Below, piece by piece: positions 23,447 through 30,648 of a DNA stretch of 46,207 nucleotides. The position numbers were made by a program, and so were the translations under genes. The notes beneath the pieces are model-generated. The model was not told where the DNA came from. It searched no databases and worked only from the letters and a program-made list of their open reading frames with translations. The DNA comes from an uncultured Burkholderiales bacterium. Lineage in GTDB: Bacteria > Pseudomonadota > Gammaproteobacteria > Burkholderiales > Burkholderiaceae_C. Where the stretch lies: the NCBI GenBank assembly GCA_902825995.1, contig CADEDE010000015.1, positions 1 to 46,207 of the forward strand, written 5' to 3'. Numbering within the stretch: the stretch's first letter is position 1; the number at the start of each line of letters is the position of its first letter.

Positions 23447-24913
23447 ATGATCATCAGCCAATGGCCCTCACCCCGGCCCTCTCCCGCCAGCGGGAGAGGG
23501 GGCGAATCTGCCTCCCTCGCCCCCGTACTCGGGGGAGAGGGTTGGGGTGAGGGGGTTGCCGCTGCGGCCGACTTCAGCCTGCCAATCGCCGGCGACACGC
23601 AGCGGGCGCTGGCGCGCGGCTGGCTCTACCTCGGCCTGGTCGCGTTGATCGGATCGGGTTTGTTCTCGCTGCTGCTGGTGCTGGCGCGAACGCCGGGCAT
23701 CAGTGCCTGGCTGCCGACGGGCGACTTCTTCCGCGTCTCGCTGGTGGTCCACGTCGATCTCTCGGTGCTGGTCTGGTTCAGTGCCATTGCCGGCATGTTG
23801 TGGAGCCTGAATACCGCCGCGCGCGGCGCCGTCTGGAGTTGGGTCGCGCTGGGCCTGTGCGCCGCCGGCAGCTTGCTGATGTCGCTGGCGGCCTTCGTCA
23901 GCCCGGGCACGCCGATCATGGCCAACTACATCCCGGTGCTCGACAGCCCGCTGTTCCATGCCGGCCTGGCGGTCTTCGGCGCGGGCGCGGCGCTCCAGGT
24001 GCTGCGCAGCCTGTGGGCGGCCGAACGCATCGGACCTGCCCCGGGCGGCGAAGGCGCGCTGCGCTTCGGCCTCAACGCCAGCGTGGTCGCGGCCGCCGTG
24101 GCCTTGCTCGCCATGGCCGCGTCGCTGGCCCTGGTGCCGACCGTGCTCGACGGCAAGGCGTACTACGAAATCCTCTTCTGGGGCGTCGGCCATGCGCTGC
24201 AATTCACCTGGACGCTGCTGATGCTGGTGGCCTGGCTGTGGTTGGCGCAGGCCTGCGGCGCGCGCGTGGCGCTGAGCCCGCGCGTGGTGTTGCTGCTCTT
24301 CGCATTGGCGCTGGCCAGCGTCTTCGTCACGCCGTATGCCTACCTGGCGCACGACGTGGCCAGCGTCGAGCACCGCGTGCTGCACACCTGGGCCATGCGC
24401 TTCGGCGGCGGCCTGGCGATCTTCCCGGTAGCCTTGGCGGTGGTGCTGGCGCTGGCGCGCGCGCGCGATTTGCCGCCGAACGCGCGGCCGCTGCGCGCGG
24501 CGCTGTGGTCGTCGATCGGGCTCTTCGCCGCCGGTGGCGTGATCGGCCTGTTCATCGGCGGCAGCAATGTCACCATCCCCGCGCATTACCACGGCTGCAT
24601 CGTCGGTGTGACGCTGGCGCTGATGGGCCTGGTGTATCTGCTGTTGCCGCAGCTCGGCTGGCGCGCACCGCAAGGCCGGCTCGCGGTGGCGCAGCCGGTG
24701 CTGTATGCCGTGGGCCAGTTCATGCACATCGCCGGCCTGGTCTGGTCGGGCGGCTACGGCGTGCAACGCAAGGTGGCGGGCAGCGAGCAGGTGCTGCGCG
24801 GCACGGGCGAGATCGCCGGCATGGGCCTGATGGGCCTGGGCGGGCTGGTCGCCATCGTCGGCGGCCTGCTGTTCGTGGTCGTCGTCTGGCGCGCAATGCG
24901 CACGCGCCGATGA
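23447..24913 (+). CDS. second heme-copper oxidoreductase subunit I paralogue with degenerate CuB site
   Basis: This 488-aa protein has about 12 hydrophobic helices. It is related to the subunit I at 17894: compare NYIPVLDSPLFHAGL with SYVPMMAAPSFYAGL. Heme ligands appear kept: H102 (VVHVDLSVLVW) and H380/H382 (IPAHYHGC). The CuB site is altered: H249 (GVGHALQF) has Phe at the Tyr/Gln position, and the paired histidines are replaced by AHDVASVEH (H302 then D303). It may carry hemes without CuB, acting as an electron-transfer or structural partner, or may bind another metal. The first 35 codons lie in a REP-like repeat, so the true start may be later. It overlaps the next gene by 4 bp. Confidence 0.78.
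   Translation: MIISQWPSPRPSPASGRGGESASLAPVLGGEGWGEGVAAAADFSLPIAGDTQRALARGWLYLGLVALIGSGLFSLLLVLARTPGISAWLPTGDFFRVSLVVHVDLSVLVWFSAIAGMLWSLNTAARGAVWSWVALGLCAAGSLLMSLAAFVSPGTPIMANYIPVLDSPLFHAGLAVFGAGAALQVLRSLWAAERIGPAPGGEGALRFGLNASVVAAAVALLAMAASLALVPTVLDGKAYYEILFWGVGHALQFTWTLLMLVAWLWLAQACGARVALSPRVVLLLFALALASVFVTPYAYLAHDVASVEHRVLHTWAMRFGGGLAIFPVALAVVLALARARDLPPNARPLRAALWSSIGLFAAGGVIGLFIGGSNVTIPAHYHGCIVGVTLALMGLVYLLLPQLGWRAPQGRLAVAQPVLYAVGQFMHIAGLVWSGGYGVQRKVAGSEQVLRGTGEIAGMGLMGLGGLVAIVGGLLFVVVVWRAMRTRR
23465..23553. repeat. inverted-repeat element inside the 5' end of the second heme-copper gene
   Basis: The 89-bp element has outer arms CCCTCACCCC (23465-23474) and GGGGTGAGGG (23544-23553) and inner arms CCCTCTCCC and GGGAGAGGG. 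This CCCTCACCCC/CCCTCTCCC palindrome type is scattered in many proteobacterial genomes. It is read in frame as a low-complexity Pro/Gly/Ser leader. Confidence 0.8.
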
Positions 24914-26817
24914 TGGGGGCCTTCCAACGCCTGTTGCGCGCGGGTTTCATGCACGCCGAGGCGCTGTTCAATCGCGCCTTCGGCGATAAGTTGAACCCGC
25001 TGTACCACCTCGGCGCGACGATCTTCTTCCTCTTCTGGGTGGTTGGCGCCAGCGGCCTGTACCTCTACGCCTTCTTCGACACCAGCGTCGAAGGCGCCTA
25101 CCGCTCGGTGCAGGCACTGACCGAAGGGCAGTGGTATGCCGGCGGGATCCTGCGCAGCGTGCACCGCTATGCCTCGGACGCGATGGTGGCGACGATGGCG
25201 GTGCATGCGCTGCGCTATTTCGCCTTCGACCGCCTGCGCGCCTTTCGCTGGTTCTCCTGGGTCAGCGGCGTGGCGCTGATCTGGCTGGTCTATGCCGCGG
25301 GCGCCAACGGCTACATGCTGCCGTGGGACCGGCTGGCGCAGTTCGTCACCCAGGCCAGCTTCGAGTGGCTGGATTGGCTGCCCGGTTTCGGCGGCAGCCT
25401 GATCCGCAATTTCATTTACCCGGCCAGCGTCAGCGATCGGCTGTTTTCGCTGCTGGTCTTCATCCATATCGGCGTGCCGCTGCTCGCGCTGCTGGTGATG
25501 TGGGTGCATGTGCAGCGCGTGCCCAAGGCGGCCACGCAACCGCCGCGGCCGATCGCGCTGGCAGTGCTGGCGATGTTGCTGGTTATGGCCATCGTGCAGC
25601 CGGTCGTCAGCCAGGGCGGCGCGGCGAACCTGGCCCTGGCCCCGGCCGTGCTCGAACTCGATTGGTTCCTGCTCGCGCTGTATCCGCTGATCTATGCCTG
25701 GCCGCTGGGCGGCGTCTGGGCCTTCGTCGGCCTGGGCACCCTCGTGCTGCTGCTGATGCCGTGGCTGCCGCCGCGGCGCGGCCCGCGCACTGATTTGCAT
25801 CTGACGATGCACCCGGGGGCCGTACCGGTCAGCGCGCGCGCCGGCGAAACCCTGCTCGAAGCCGGCCTGCGCGCGGGCCTGACGCTGCCCTGCGACTGCC
25901 GCGCCGGCGGCTGCGGGCGCTGCGTCTGCACGATCCTGAATGGCCAGGTCGATCCGGGGCCCTACCAACCCACCACCCTGACCGAGGCGATGCGCGCACG
26001 CGGCCAGGCGCTGATGTGCTGCGCGGTGGCCCTCGACGATGTCGAGCTCGAAGTCGATGTGCCTTCGTTCGGCGCGAGCGTTGCCACCCGGCGCTGGCAG
26101 GGCCGCATCGAAAGCCTCGAACGCATCGCCGCGAACGTGATGCGTGTGCGCATTGCGCTGCCCGGCGGAGAACGTATCGCCTTCGCCGCCGGCCAGTACA
26201 TCCATATCGTCCTGCCCGATGGCCAACGCCGCGCGTTTTCGTTTGCCAACCCGCCGAATGACAACGCATTGATCGAGCTGCACGTGCGGCATATCCCCGG
26301 CGGCCTGTTCACGACCCGGGTGTTCACGACCATGCAGCCCGGCGATGCGATCGACTTTGAGGGCCCACTGGGCCGCTTCACGCTGCGCGAAAGCCAGCGG
26401 CCGATCCTCTTCGTGGCCGGCGCCACGGGCTTTGCGCCGATCAAGAGCATCGTCGAAGATGCATTCCAGCGCGGCATCCGGCGCCCGATGCAGCTCTATT
26501 GGGGCGTGCGCGAGGCCGCGGATTTGTATGCGCTCGATCTGGCTGAGCGATGGCAACGCGAGCACGCCAATTTCAGTGTCGTGCCGGTCCTGTCGCAGGT
26601 CGCGCCCGGCGACCCCTGGCCCGGCCGCCGCGGCTGGGTGCACGAGGCCATGCTCGCCGACCACCCGGACCTGTCGGGTTACGAGGTCTATGCCTGCGGC
26701 TCGGTGCAGATGGTCGAGGCGGCCGTGCCGGCTTTCCTGGCCCGGGGGCTGGGTGAACAGTTCTGCTTCTCCGACGCTTTCGTACCCGCCGCGGCCGCAT
26801 CGACAGCAACGGCCTGA
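24910..26817 (+). CDS. cytochrome b - [2Fe-2S] ferredoxin - flavin/NAD(P)H reductase fusion protein
   Basis: This 635-aa fusion begins with a cytochrome b6-like four-helix bundle (residues about 30-205; bis-His pairs H85/H186 and H99/H200; b6-like GYMLPWDRL). Two more helices follow. A plant-type [2Fe-2S] domain comes next at about 295-385 (C330, C335, C338, then the CC at 370-371). A ferredoxin-NADP reductase-like module fills about 395-625, with RAFSFAN for FAD, GATGFAPIKSI for NAD(P) and ACGSVQMVEAA near the end. Electrons should flow NAD(P)H to FAD to [2Fe-2S] to the b hemes, or the reverse. The cytochrome part is paralogous to that at 21381. Its ATG overlaps the preceding stop. It is the last gene of the cluster. 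Confidence 0.82.
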   Translation: MMGAFQRLLRAGFMHAEALFNRAFGDKLNPLYHLGATIFFLFWVVGASGLYLYAFFDTSVEGAYRSVQALTEGQWYAGGILRSVHRYASDAMVATMAVHALRYFAFDRLRAFRWFSWVSGVALIWLVYAAGANGYMLPWDRLAQFVTQASFEWLDWLPGFGGSLIRNFIYPASVSDRLFSLLVFIHIGVPLLALLVMWVHVQRVPKAATQPPRPIALAVLAMLLVMAIVQPVVSQGGAANLALAPAVLELDWFLLALYPLIYAWPLGGVWAFVGLGTLVLLLMPWLPPRRGPRTDLHLTMHPGAVPVSARAGETLLEAGLRAGLTLPCDCRAGGCGRCVCTILNGQVDPGPYQPTTLTEAMRARGQALMCCAVALDDVELEVDVPSFGASVATRRWQGRIESLERIAANVMRVRIALPGGERIAFAAGQYIHIVLPDGQRRAFSFANPPNDNALIELHVRHIPGGLFTTRVFTTMQPGDAIDFEGPLGRFTLRESQRPILFVAGATGFAPIKSIVEDAFQRGIRRPMQLYWGVREAADLYALDLAERWQREHANFSVVPVLSQVAPGDPWPGRRGWVHEAMLADHPDLSGYEVYACGSVQMVEAAVPAFLARGLGEQFCFSDAFVPAAAASTATA

Positions 26818-26865
26818 CCGGGGGATCGGTGACGTTGCGCGAACGGGACGCGCCCGACAGCCAAC

Positions 26866-26879
26866 ATGATCTGCGTCAA
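26866..26879. promoter_or_regulatory. FNR/DNR-like box upstream of the small cytochrome c gene
   Basis: ATGAT-CTGC-GTCAA matches eight of ten fixed positions of TTGATNNNNATCAA. It shares the GTCAA right half with the box at 16105. Its centre is about 92 bp before the ATG at 26965. It is plausible for an Fnr/Dnr-regulated promoter but weak on its own. Confidence 0.4.
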
Positions 26880-26964
26880 TCGGGCGCACACACAGCCCCC
26901 AACCGGCGCCGACCGCAGATGTAGATTAGCCTTTGCCGATTCAATCACCGCCAAGGCCATCGCC

Positions 26965-27318
26965 ATGAAAAGAACCATCCCCCCGACGACCGGCCTGATG
27001 CCTGTCGTCGCTGCCGTGCTGATGGGGGTGGCCGCACCCGCCTTCGGGCTCGACGCCGACGCCGACGCTGCGCAGGCCCTGGCCAAGAAGAGCCATTGCA
27101 CCAAGTGCCATTCTGTCGATAAGAAAAAGGAAGGCCCGCCCTACAGGGAGACCGCCGCAAAATACAAGGGTCAGGCCGACGCCGCACAGAAGCTCTTGAC
27201 GCACCTGACCACCAGCCCGAAGGTCAAGGTCGACGGCAAGGAGGAAGAACACGCTGCCGTCAAGAGCAAGGACGAGGCCGAGATCAAGAACCTGATCGCC
27301 TACATCCTGTCGCAGTGA
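26965..27318 (+). CDS. small class I-like c-type cytochrome without an axial methionine
   Basis: This 117-aa protein has a signal peptide (cleavage after about APAFG, residue 28) and one heme-binding motif, CTKCH at 45-49. The fold looks like class I: heme motif early and the final helix AEIKNLIAYILSQ at the end. The mature part has no methionine at all, so the usual Met sixth ligand is impossible. H96 in GKEEEHAAV sits in the expected loop and could give bis-His coordination, or the site may be open. It is followed 52 bp later by a NapC-type gene, so it may exchange electrons with that protein. Confidence 0.85.
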   Translation: MKRTIPPTTGLMPVVAAVLMGVAAPAFGLDADADAAQALAKKSHCTKCHSVDKKKEGPPYRETAAKYKGQADAAQKLLTHLTTSPKVKVDGKEEEHAAVKSKDEAEIKNLIAYILSQ

Positions 27319-27370
27319 AGTCGCCGGGTCGTCCGCATCGACAAAAACAAACCAGGATCGGGATCCGACC

Positions 27371-28003
27371 ATGACGAATCTTCTCGCCACGCTGCGCCGC
27401 CGCTGGAAGCTTGCGCTCGGCCTGACCCTGATCGGCGTATTTGCCGCGATGTCGCTGGTCATCGGCGGCGCCTACGGGCTGGCGGTGACGAGCACCGAGG
27501 AGTTTTGCATCGGCTGCCACGAGATGCGGAACAACGTCTATGCCGAGTACAAGGGCACGATCCACGACACCAACCGCAGCGGCGTGCGGGCCATCTGCAC
27601 CGACTGCCACGTGCCGCATGAGCCGGTGCCGTTGATCCTGCGCAAGATGCGTGCGACCTTCGAGGTCATCGGCCATCTGCGCGGGATCATCGATACCAAG
27701 GAGAAGTTCGAGGCCCATCGCGCCCTGCTTGCGCAGCGCGTCTGGACGCGCATGCTCGAGACCGACTCGCACGAATGCCGCAACTGCCACGTCGCCGAGA
27801 AGATGGACCAGGACAAGCAGACCGAGAAGGCGCAGGCGCGCCATGCCAAGGCCCAGGCCGAGGGCTGGACCTGCATCGAATGCCACTACGGGATTGCCCA
27901 CACCGAACCCGCCGGCCCAGGCCCGCAGGAGTTGCGCGAGAAGCTGAAGCTTGCGCGCGTGGCGGCAGCGGCGTCGGTTCCGCAGCAGGCCATTCAGAAG
28001 TAA
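27371..28003 (+). CDS. NapC/NirT/CymA-type tetraheme cytochrome c
   Basis: This 210-aa protein has an N-terminal membrane anchor (about 14-37) and four c-heme motifs: CIGCH (46-50), CTDCH (76-80), CRNCH (136-140) and CIECH (168-172). Family members oxidise membrane quinol and pass electrons to periplasmic partners such as nitrate reductase, fumarate reductase or MtrA-type conduits. No nap or nir genes are in the window. The neighbours (a small cytochrome, an Mtr-like remnant and a heme-binding periplasmic protein) favour a CymA-like hub role. Confidence 0.92.
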   Translation: MTNLLATLRRRWKLALGLTLIGVFAAMSLVIGGAYGLAVTSTEEFCIGCHEMRNNVYAEYKGTIHDTNRSGVRAICTDCHVPHEPVPLILRKMRATFEVIGHLRGIIDTKEKFEAHRALLAQRVWTRMLETDSHECRNCHVAEKMDQDKQTEKAQARHAKAQAEGWTCIECHYGIAHTEPAGPGPQELREKLKLARVAAAASVPQQAIQK

Positions 28004-28051
28004 TGGGGAGGACGAAGTAAGTTACTTTTGCCCGAGACTGAGGGGAGCAGA

Positions 28052-28519
28052 ATGAGATCCGCTTTCTTGCCGTTGGGCTCTGCCGCCATGCTGGCAGCCG
28101 TATTGACGGGTTGCGGCGGCGGCAGTTCGGATCCGGTAGCGCCGGTGGTGGTCACGCCGCCGATCGTGCAGGCGGCCATCGCTGCGGCTGCGGCGGTGGC
28201 TGCAAATGACGCGGCGAGCAATTCTTCCGCGCCTTTTACCGTGCTCCAGGGTGCCGGCGTACCGGCCGTGACCGTCAACAGCACGCCCAAGGTGAATTTC
28301 GCCGTGTTCTCCGACGGCGCCGTGAAGACCGGCCTGGTCATCAGCAACGTCAGCGTCGAATTGCGGCTCGACCTGGTTCATCAGCGCTCGAACTGGGCCG
28401 ACTGGACCTGGGCCTACAACGGCGTGCCCTTCACCTATTCCGACGGCGCCACGGTCGGCCAACAGCCGCGCCAGAACGCCAGCTTCGTCGGCCTGCGCTA
28501 TGTCTACAAATGGCTTTGA
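28052..28519 (+). pseudogene. chimeric lipoprotein: MtrC/OmcA-like start joined to MtrB/PioB-like barrel end
   Basis: This 155-aa product has a lipoprotein signal (LAAVLTGCGGG, Cys21). Residues to about 100 (SAPFTVLQGAGVPAVTVNS, KVNFAVFSDGAVKTGLVISN) resemble the N-terminal region of MtrC/OmcA-type extracellular decaheme lipoproteins. The rest (ELRLDLVHQRSNWADWTW, VPFTYSDGATV, NASFVGLRYVYKW) reads like the final beta-strands of an MtrB/PioB-type outer-membrane barrel, ending in an aromatic residue two positions from the C-terminus. No CXXCH motif is present. The simplest reading is an in-frame deletion of several kilobases across an extracellular-electron-transfer cluster, or an assembly collapse of one. 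ATG 28052 follows a GAGGGGAG ribosome-binding site. Confidence 0.55.
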
Positions 28520-28584
28520 TTTCTTGCGCCGCGGCGGGAACGCTCGCGGTGTCGCAACCGACCTTCAACCCACCAGGGAATGCA

Positions 28585-29889
28585 ATGAAAATAACTCGCA
28601 TGCTGATCGGCCTGTCCGTGCTTTGCACGGGCGCCGCGATGGCCGCCGACCCGGCCACGATCGATTGGACGCGCATTAAAGCAACCTCGGTGCCGCTGTT
28701 CTACCCCGGCCAGTCTTCCTACGAATGGCTGCGCAGCGCCGCCCACAAGGGCGCCAGCGGGAAGGTCGAAAATGGCCAGTCCTGCGTGTCGTGCCACGAC
28801 GAGAAGGATGCCGAGAAGGATCTCGGCAACGAATTGGTCAAGGGCGGGCGGCTCGAGCCCATGCGGGTCAAGGGGAAGAACGGTTTCGTGGAACTGGGTG
28901 TCCAGGCCGCCTACGACGCCAGAAACCTCTACCTGCGCTACCAGTGGAAAACCAACAACCCCCAAGCCGGCACCGAGCACCAGTACCTGCGCTTCGGCGG
29001 CAAGGAGTGGAAGGTCTGGGGTTTTCCTAAGCTCGACAAGGTGGTGCAGGAAGGCAAGCAGCCCGGCATCTACGAAGACCGCATCTCGGTCATGATCGAC
29101 GACGGCAAGGTGCGCGGCTTCGCGCAGCAGGGTTGCTGGTTGACCTGCCACGACGGCTCGCGCGATATGCCCAGGATGGCCAGCCCTGAAGACGCGGCGG
29201 CCAACCCGCTGCTCGCGGCGATCAAGAAGAGCGACCTGCGCAAATACCTGCCTGAGACGCGCACCGACCCCTCGAACTGGAAGACGGGCAAGAGCCTCGA
29301 AGAAATCGCCAAGCTCAAGGCCGACGGCAAGTTCGTCGACCTGATCCAGTGGCGCGCGCACCGCAGCAATGCGGTGGCCATGGCCGATGATGGCTATGTA
29401 CTCGAGTACCGCCTGGCGGATGCCGGCAAGGACATGTTCGGCGGCAATGCCGACGCCAAGACACACGAGCCCAAGTTCATGTGGGACGAGAAGAAGATGG
29501 GTTTCAAGTCGATCCGGGCGGACAGCCCGGCTCGCAAGGCCAATCTGTTCCTGGTTCGCGAGCAGAACGCGGTGCCCTTCGATCCGAACGCCGGCTGGAA
29601 AGAGGGCGACCTGATTCCCGACTACATCATCAGCCGCGAAGACGCCAAGGGCTCGGCGGCCGACAACAACGCCATCGCCTCCTGGAAGGATGGCGTGTGG
29701 ACGGTGGTCCTGACGCGGCCGCTGGGCTTGAGAAATGCCGACGACAAACCGCTGCAGGCGGGCGGTCTGTACAACGTCGGCTTTGCCGTGCATGACGACA
29801 ACATCACTACCCGCGGCCACCACGTCTCGTTCGTCAAGACGTTGGGCCTTGGCGCCAAGGCGGACATCGAAGCCGTCAAGCTGCCCTGA
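28585..29889 (+). CDS. ethylbenzene-dehydrogenase-related periplasmic heme-binding protein
   Basis: This 434-aa protein has a signal peptide cleaved after AMAA, a typical c-heme motif CVSCH (67-71), and a second motif CWLTCH (184-189) with three residues between the cysteines. The rest matches the EB_dh (ethylbenzene dehydrogenase-related, DmsC-gamma-like) heme-binding beta domain: LYLRYQWKT, IYEDRISVMIDDG, WTVVLTRPL, GLYNVGFAVHDDN. In dehydrogenase complexes this fold carries a b heme as an electron-transfer subunit. Here no molybdenum catalytic subunit is nearby, so it may serve as a stand-alone periplasmic electron carrier working with the NapC-type protein. ATG 28585 precedes a clean signal peptide. 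Confidence 0.82.
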   Translation: MKITRMLIGLSVLCTGAAMAADPATIDWTRIKATSVPLFYPGQSSYEWLRSAAHKGASGKVENGQSCVSCHDEKDAEKDLGNELVKGGRLEPMRVKGKNGFVELGVQAAYDARNLYLRYQWKTNNPQAGTEHQYLRFGGKEWKVWGFPKLDKVVQEGKQPGIYEDRISVMIDDGKVRGFAQQGCWLTCHDGSRDMPRMASPEDAAANPLLAAIKKSDLRKYLPETRTDPSNWKTGKSLEEIAKLKADGKFVDLIQWRAHRSNAVAMADDGYVLEYRLADAGKDMFGGNADAKTHEPKFMWDEKKMGFKSIRADSPARKANLFLVREQNAVPFDPNAGWKEGDLIPDYIISREDAKGSAADNNAIASWKDGVWTVVLTRPLGLRNADDKPLQAGGLYNVGFAVHDDNITTRGHHVSFVKTLGLGAKADIEAVKLP

Positions 29890-29907
29890 TCGGCCGAGGG
29901 CCGACGC

Positions 29908-30648
29908 ATGTCGCCACCCCCGTTCGAGGCCAGCCTTGCCGGCGGCCTTTTTCCCAGGCCGGATGCGGCGCCGATCCCGCGCTATCTCGAACAGGTGTAC
30001 TGGTGGGCCTATGTGCATCCGCATGCGGTGCGCCTGTTCGAGCGCGAATGGCTGGTCAACGCGATCCTGTTCGGCAACTACGGCCGCCTGCGCGATGCGG
30101 CACTGGCCGAACTCGGCACAACGATCGAAGGCCGCACGCTGCAAGTGGCCTGCGTCTATGGCAATCTGACGCGCCGCTTGCGCGAGCGCATGACCAGCGA
30201 CGCGCGCCTGGACGTGGTCGATATCCTGCCGGTGCAGCTGCGCAACCTGGCCAGCAAGCTGCCGCGCGATGAGCGCATCGCACTGCTGCACAGCGATGCC
30301 TCGTCGCTGGCCTGCGCCGATGCCTGCTACGACCAGGTGCTGCTGTTCTTCCTGCTCCACGAAATGCCCGAGGCCGTGCGCCGCGCCACGCTCGGCGAAG
30401 CCCTGCGCGTGCTTGAGCCCGACGGCCGGCTGGTCATCGTCGATTACCACCGCCCGCATCGCTGGCATCCGCTGAAGCCTTTGATGCACTTGGTATTCCG
30501 CCAGCTCGAGCCCTATGCCGCCGATCTGTGGCGCCATGAGATCGCGCATTACCTGCCTGCCGACGCCGCGGGCATGCCGATCGTCAAGCGCAGCTTCTTC
30601 GGCGGCCTGTACCAGATGCTGGTGCTGACCAAGCCCGCGCAAGCATGA
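29908..30648 (+). CDS. rquA: rhodoquinone biosynthesis protein RquA
   Basis: This 246-aa protein is related to class I SAM methyltransferases but shows features I associate with RquA. These are the N-terminal IPRYLEQVYWWAYVHP segment, FEREWLVNAILFGNYGRLR, and a motif I that reads LQVACVYGNL instead of the canonical E/DxGxGxG. Later parts (DQVLLFFLLHEMPEAVRR, EPDGRLVIVDYHRP) are methyltransferase-like. RquA converts ubiquinone to rhodoquinone, replacing a methoxy by an amino group, with SAM as amino donor. Its stop overlaps the frdA start (ATGA), tying rhodoquinone supply to fumarate reductase. UbiE/UbiG-like methyltransferase is the alternative, but motif I and context argue against it. Confidence 0.85.
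   Translation: MSPPPFEASLAGGLFPRPDAAPIPRYLEQVYWWAYVHPHAVRLFEREWLVNAILFGNYGRLRDAALAELGTTIEGRTLQVACVYGNLTRRLRERMTSDARLDVVDILPVQLRNLASKLPRDERIALLHSDASSLACADACYDQVLLFFLLHEMPEAVRRATLGEALRVLEPDGRLVIVDYHRPHRWHPLKPLMHLVFRQLEPYAADLWRHEIAHYLPADAAGMPIVKRSFFGGLYQMLVLTKPAQA

Noticed and set aside
23800-24909. A thousand-residue version of the cytochrome b-FNR fusion reading through the preceding gene
   Set aside because: The added part is an Arg/Ala-rich out-of-frame reading of the heme-copper paralogue; the natural ATG at 24910 overlaps the preceding stop.
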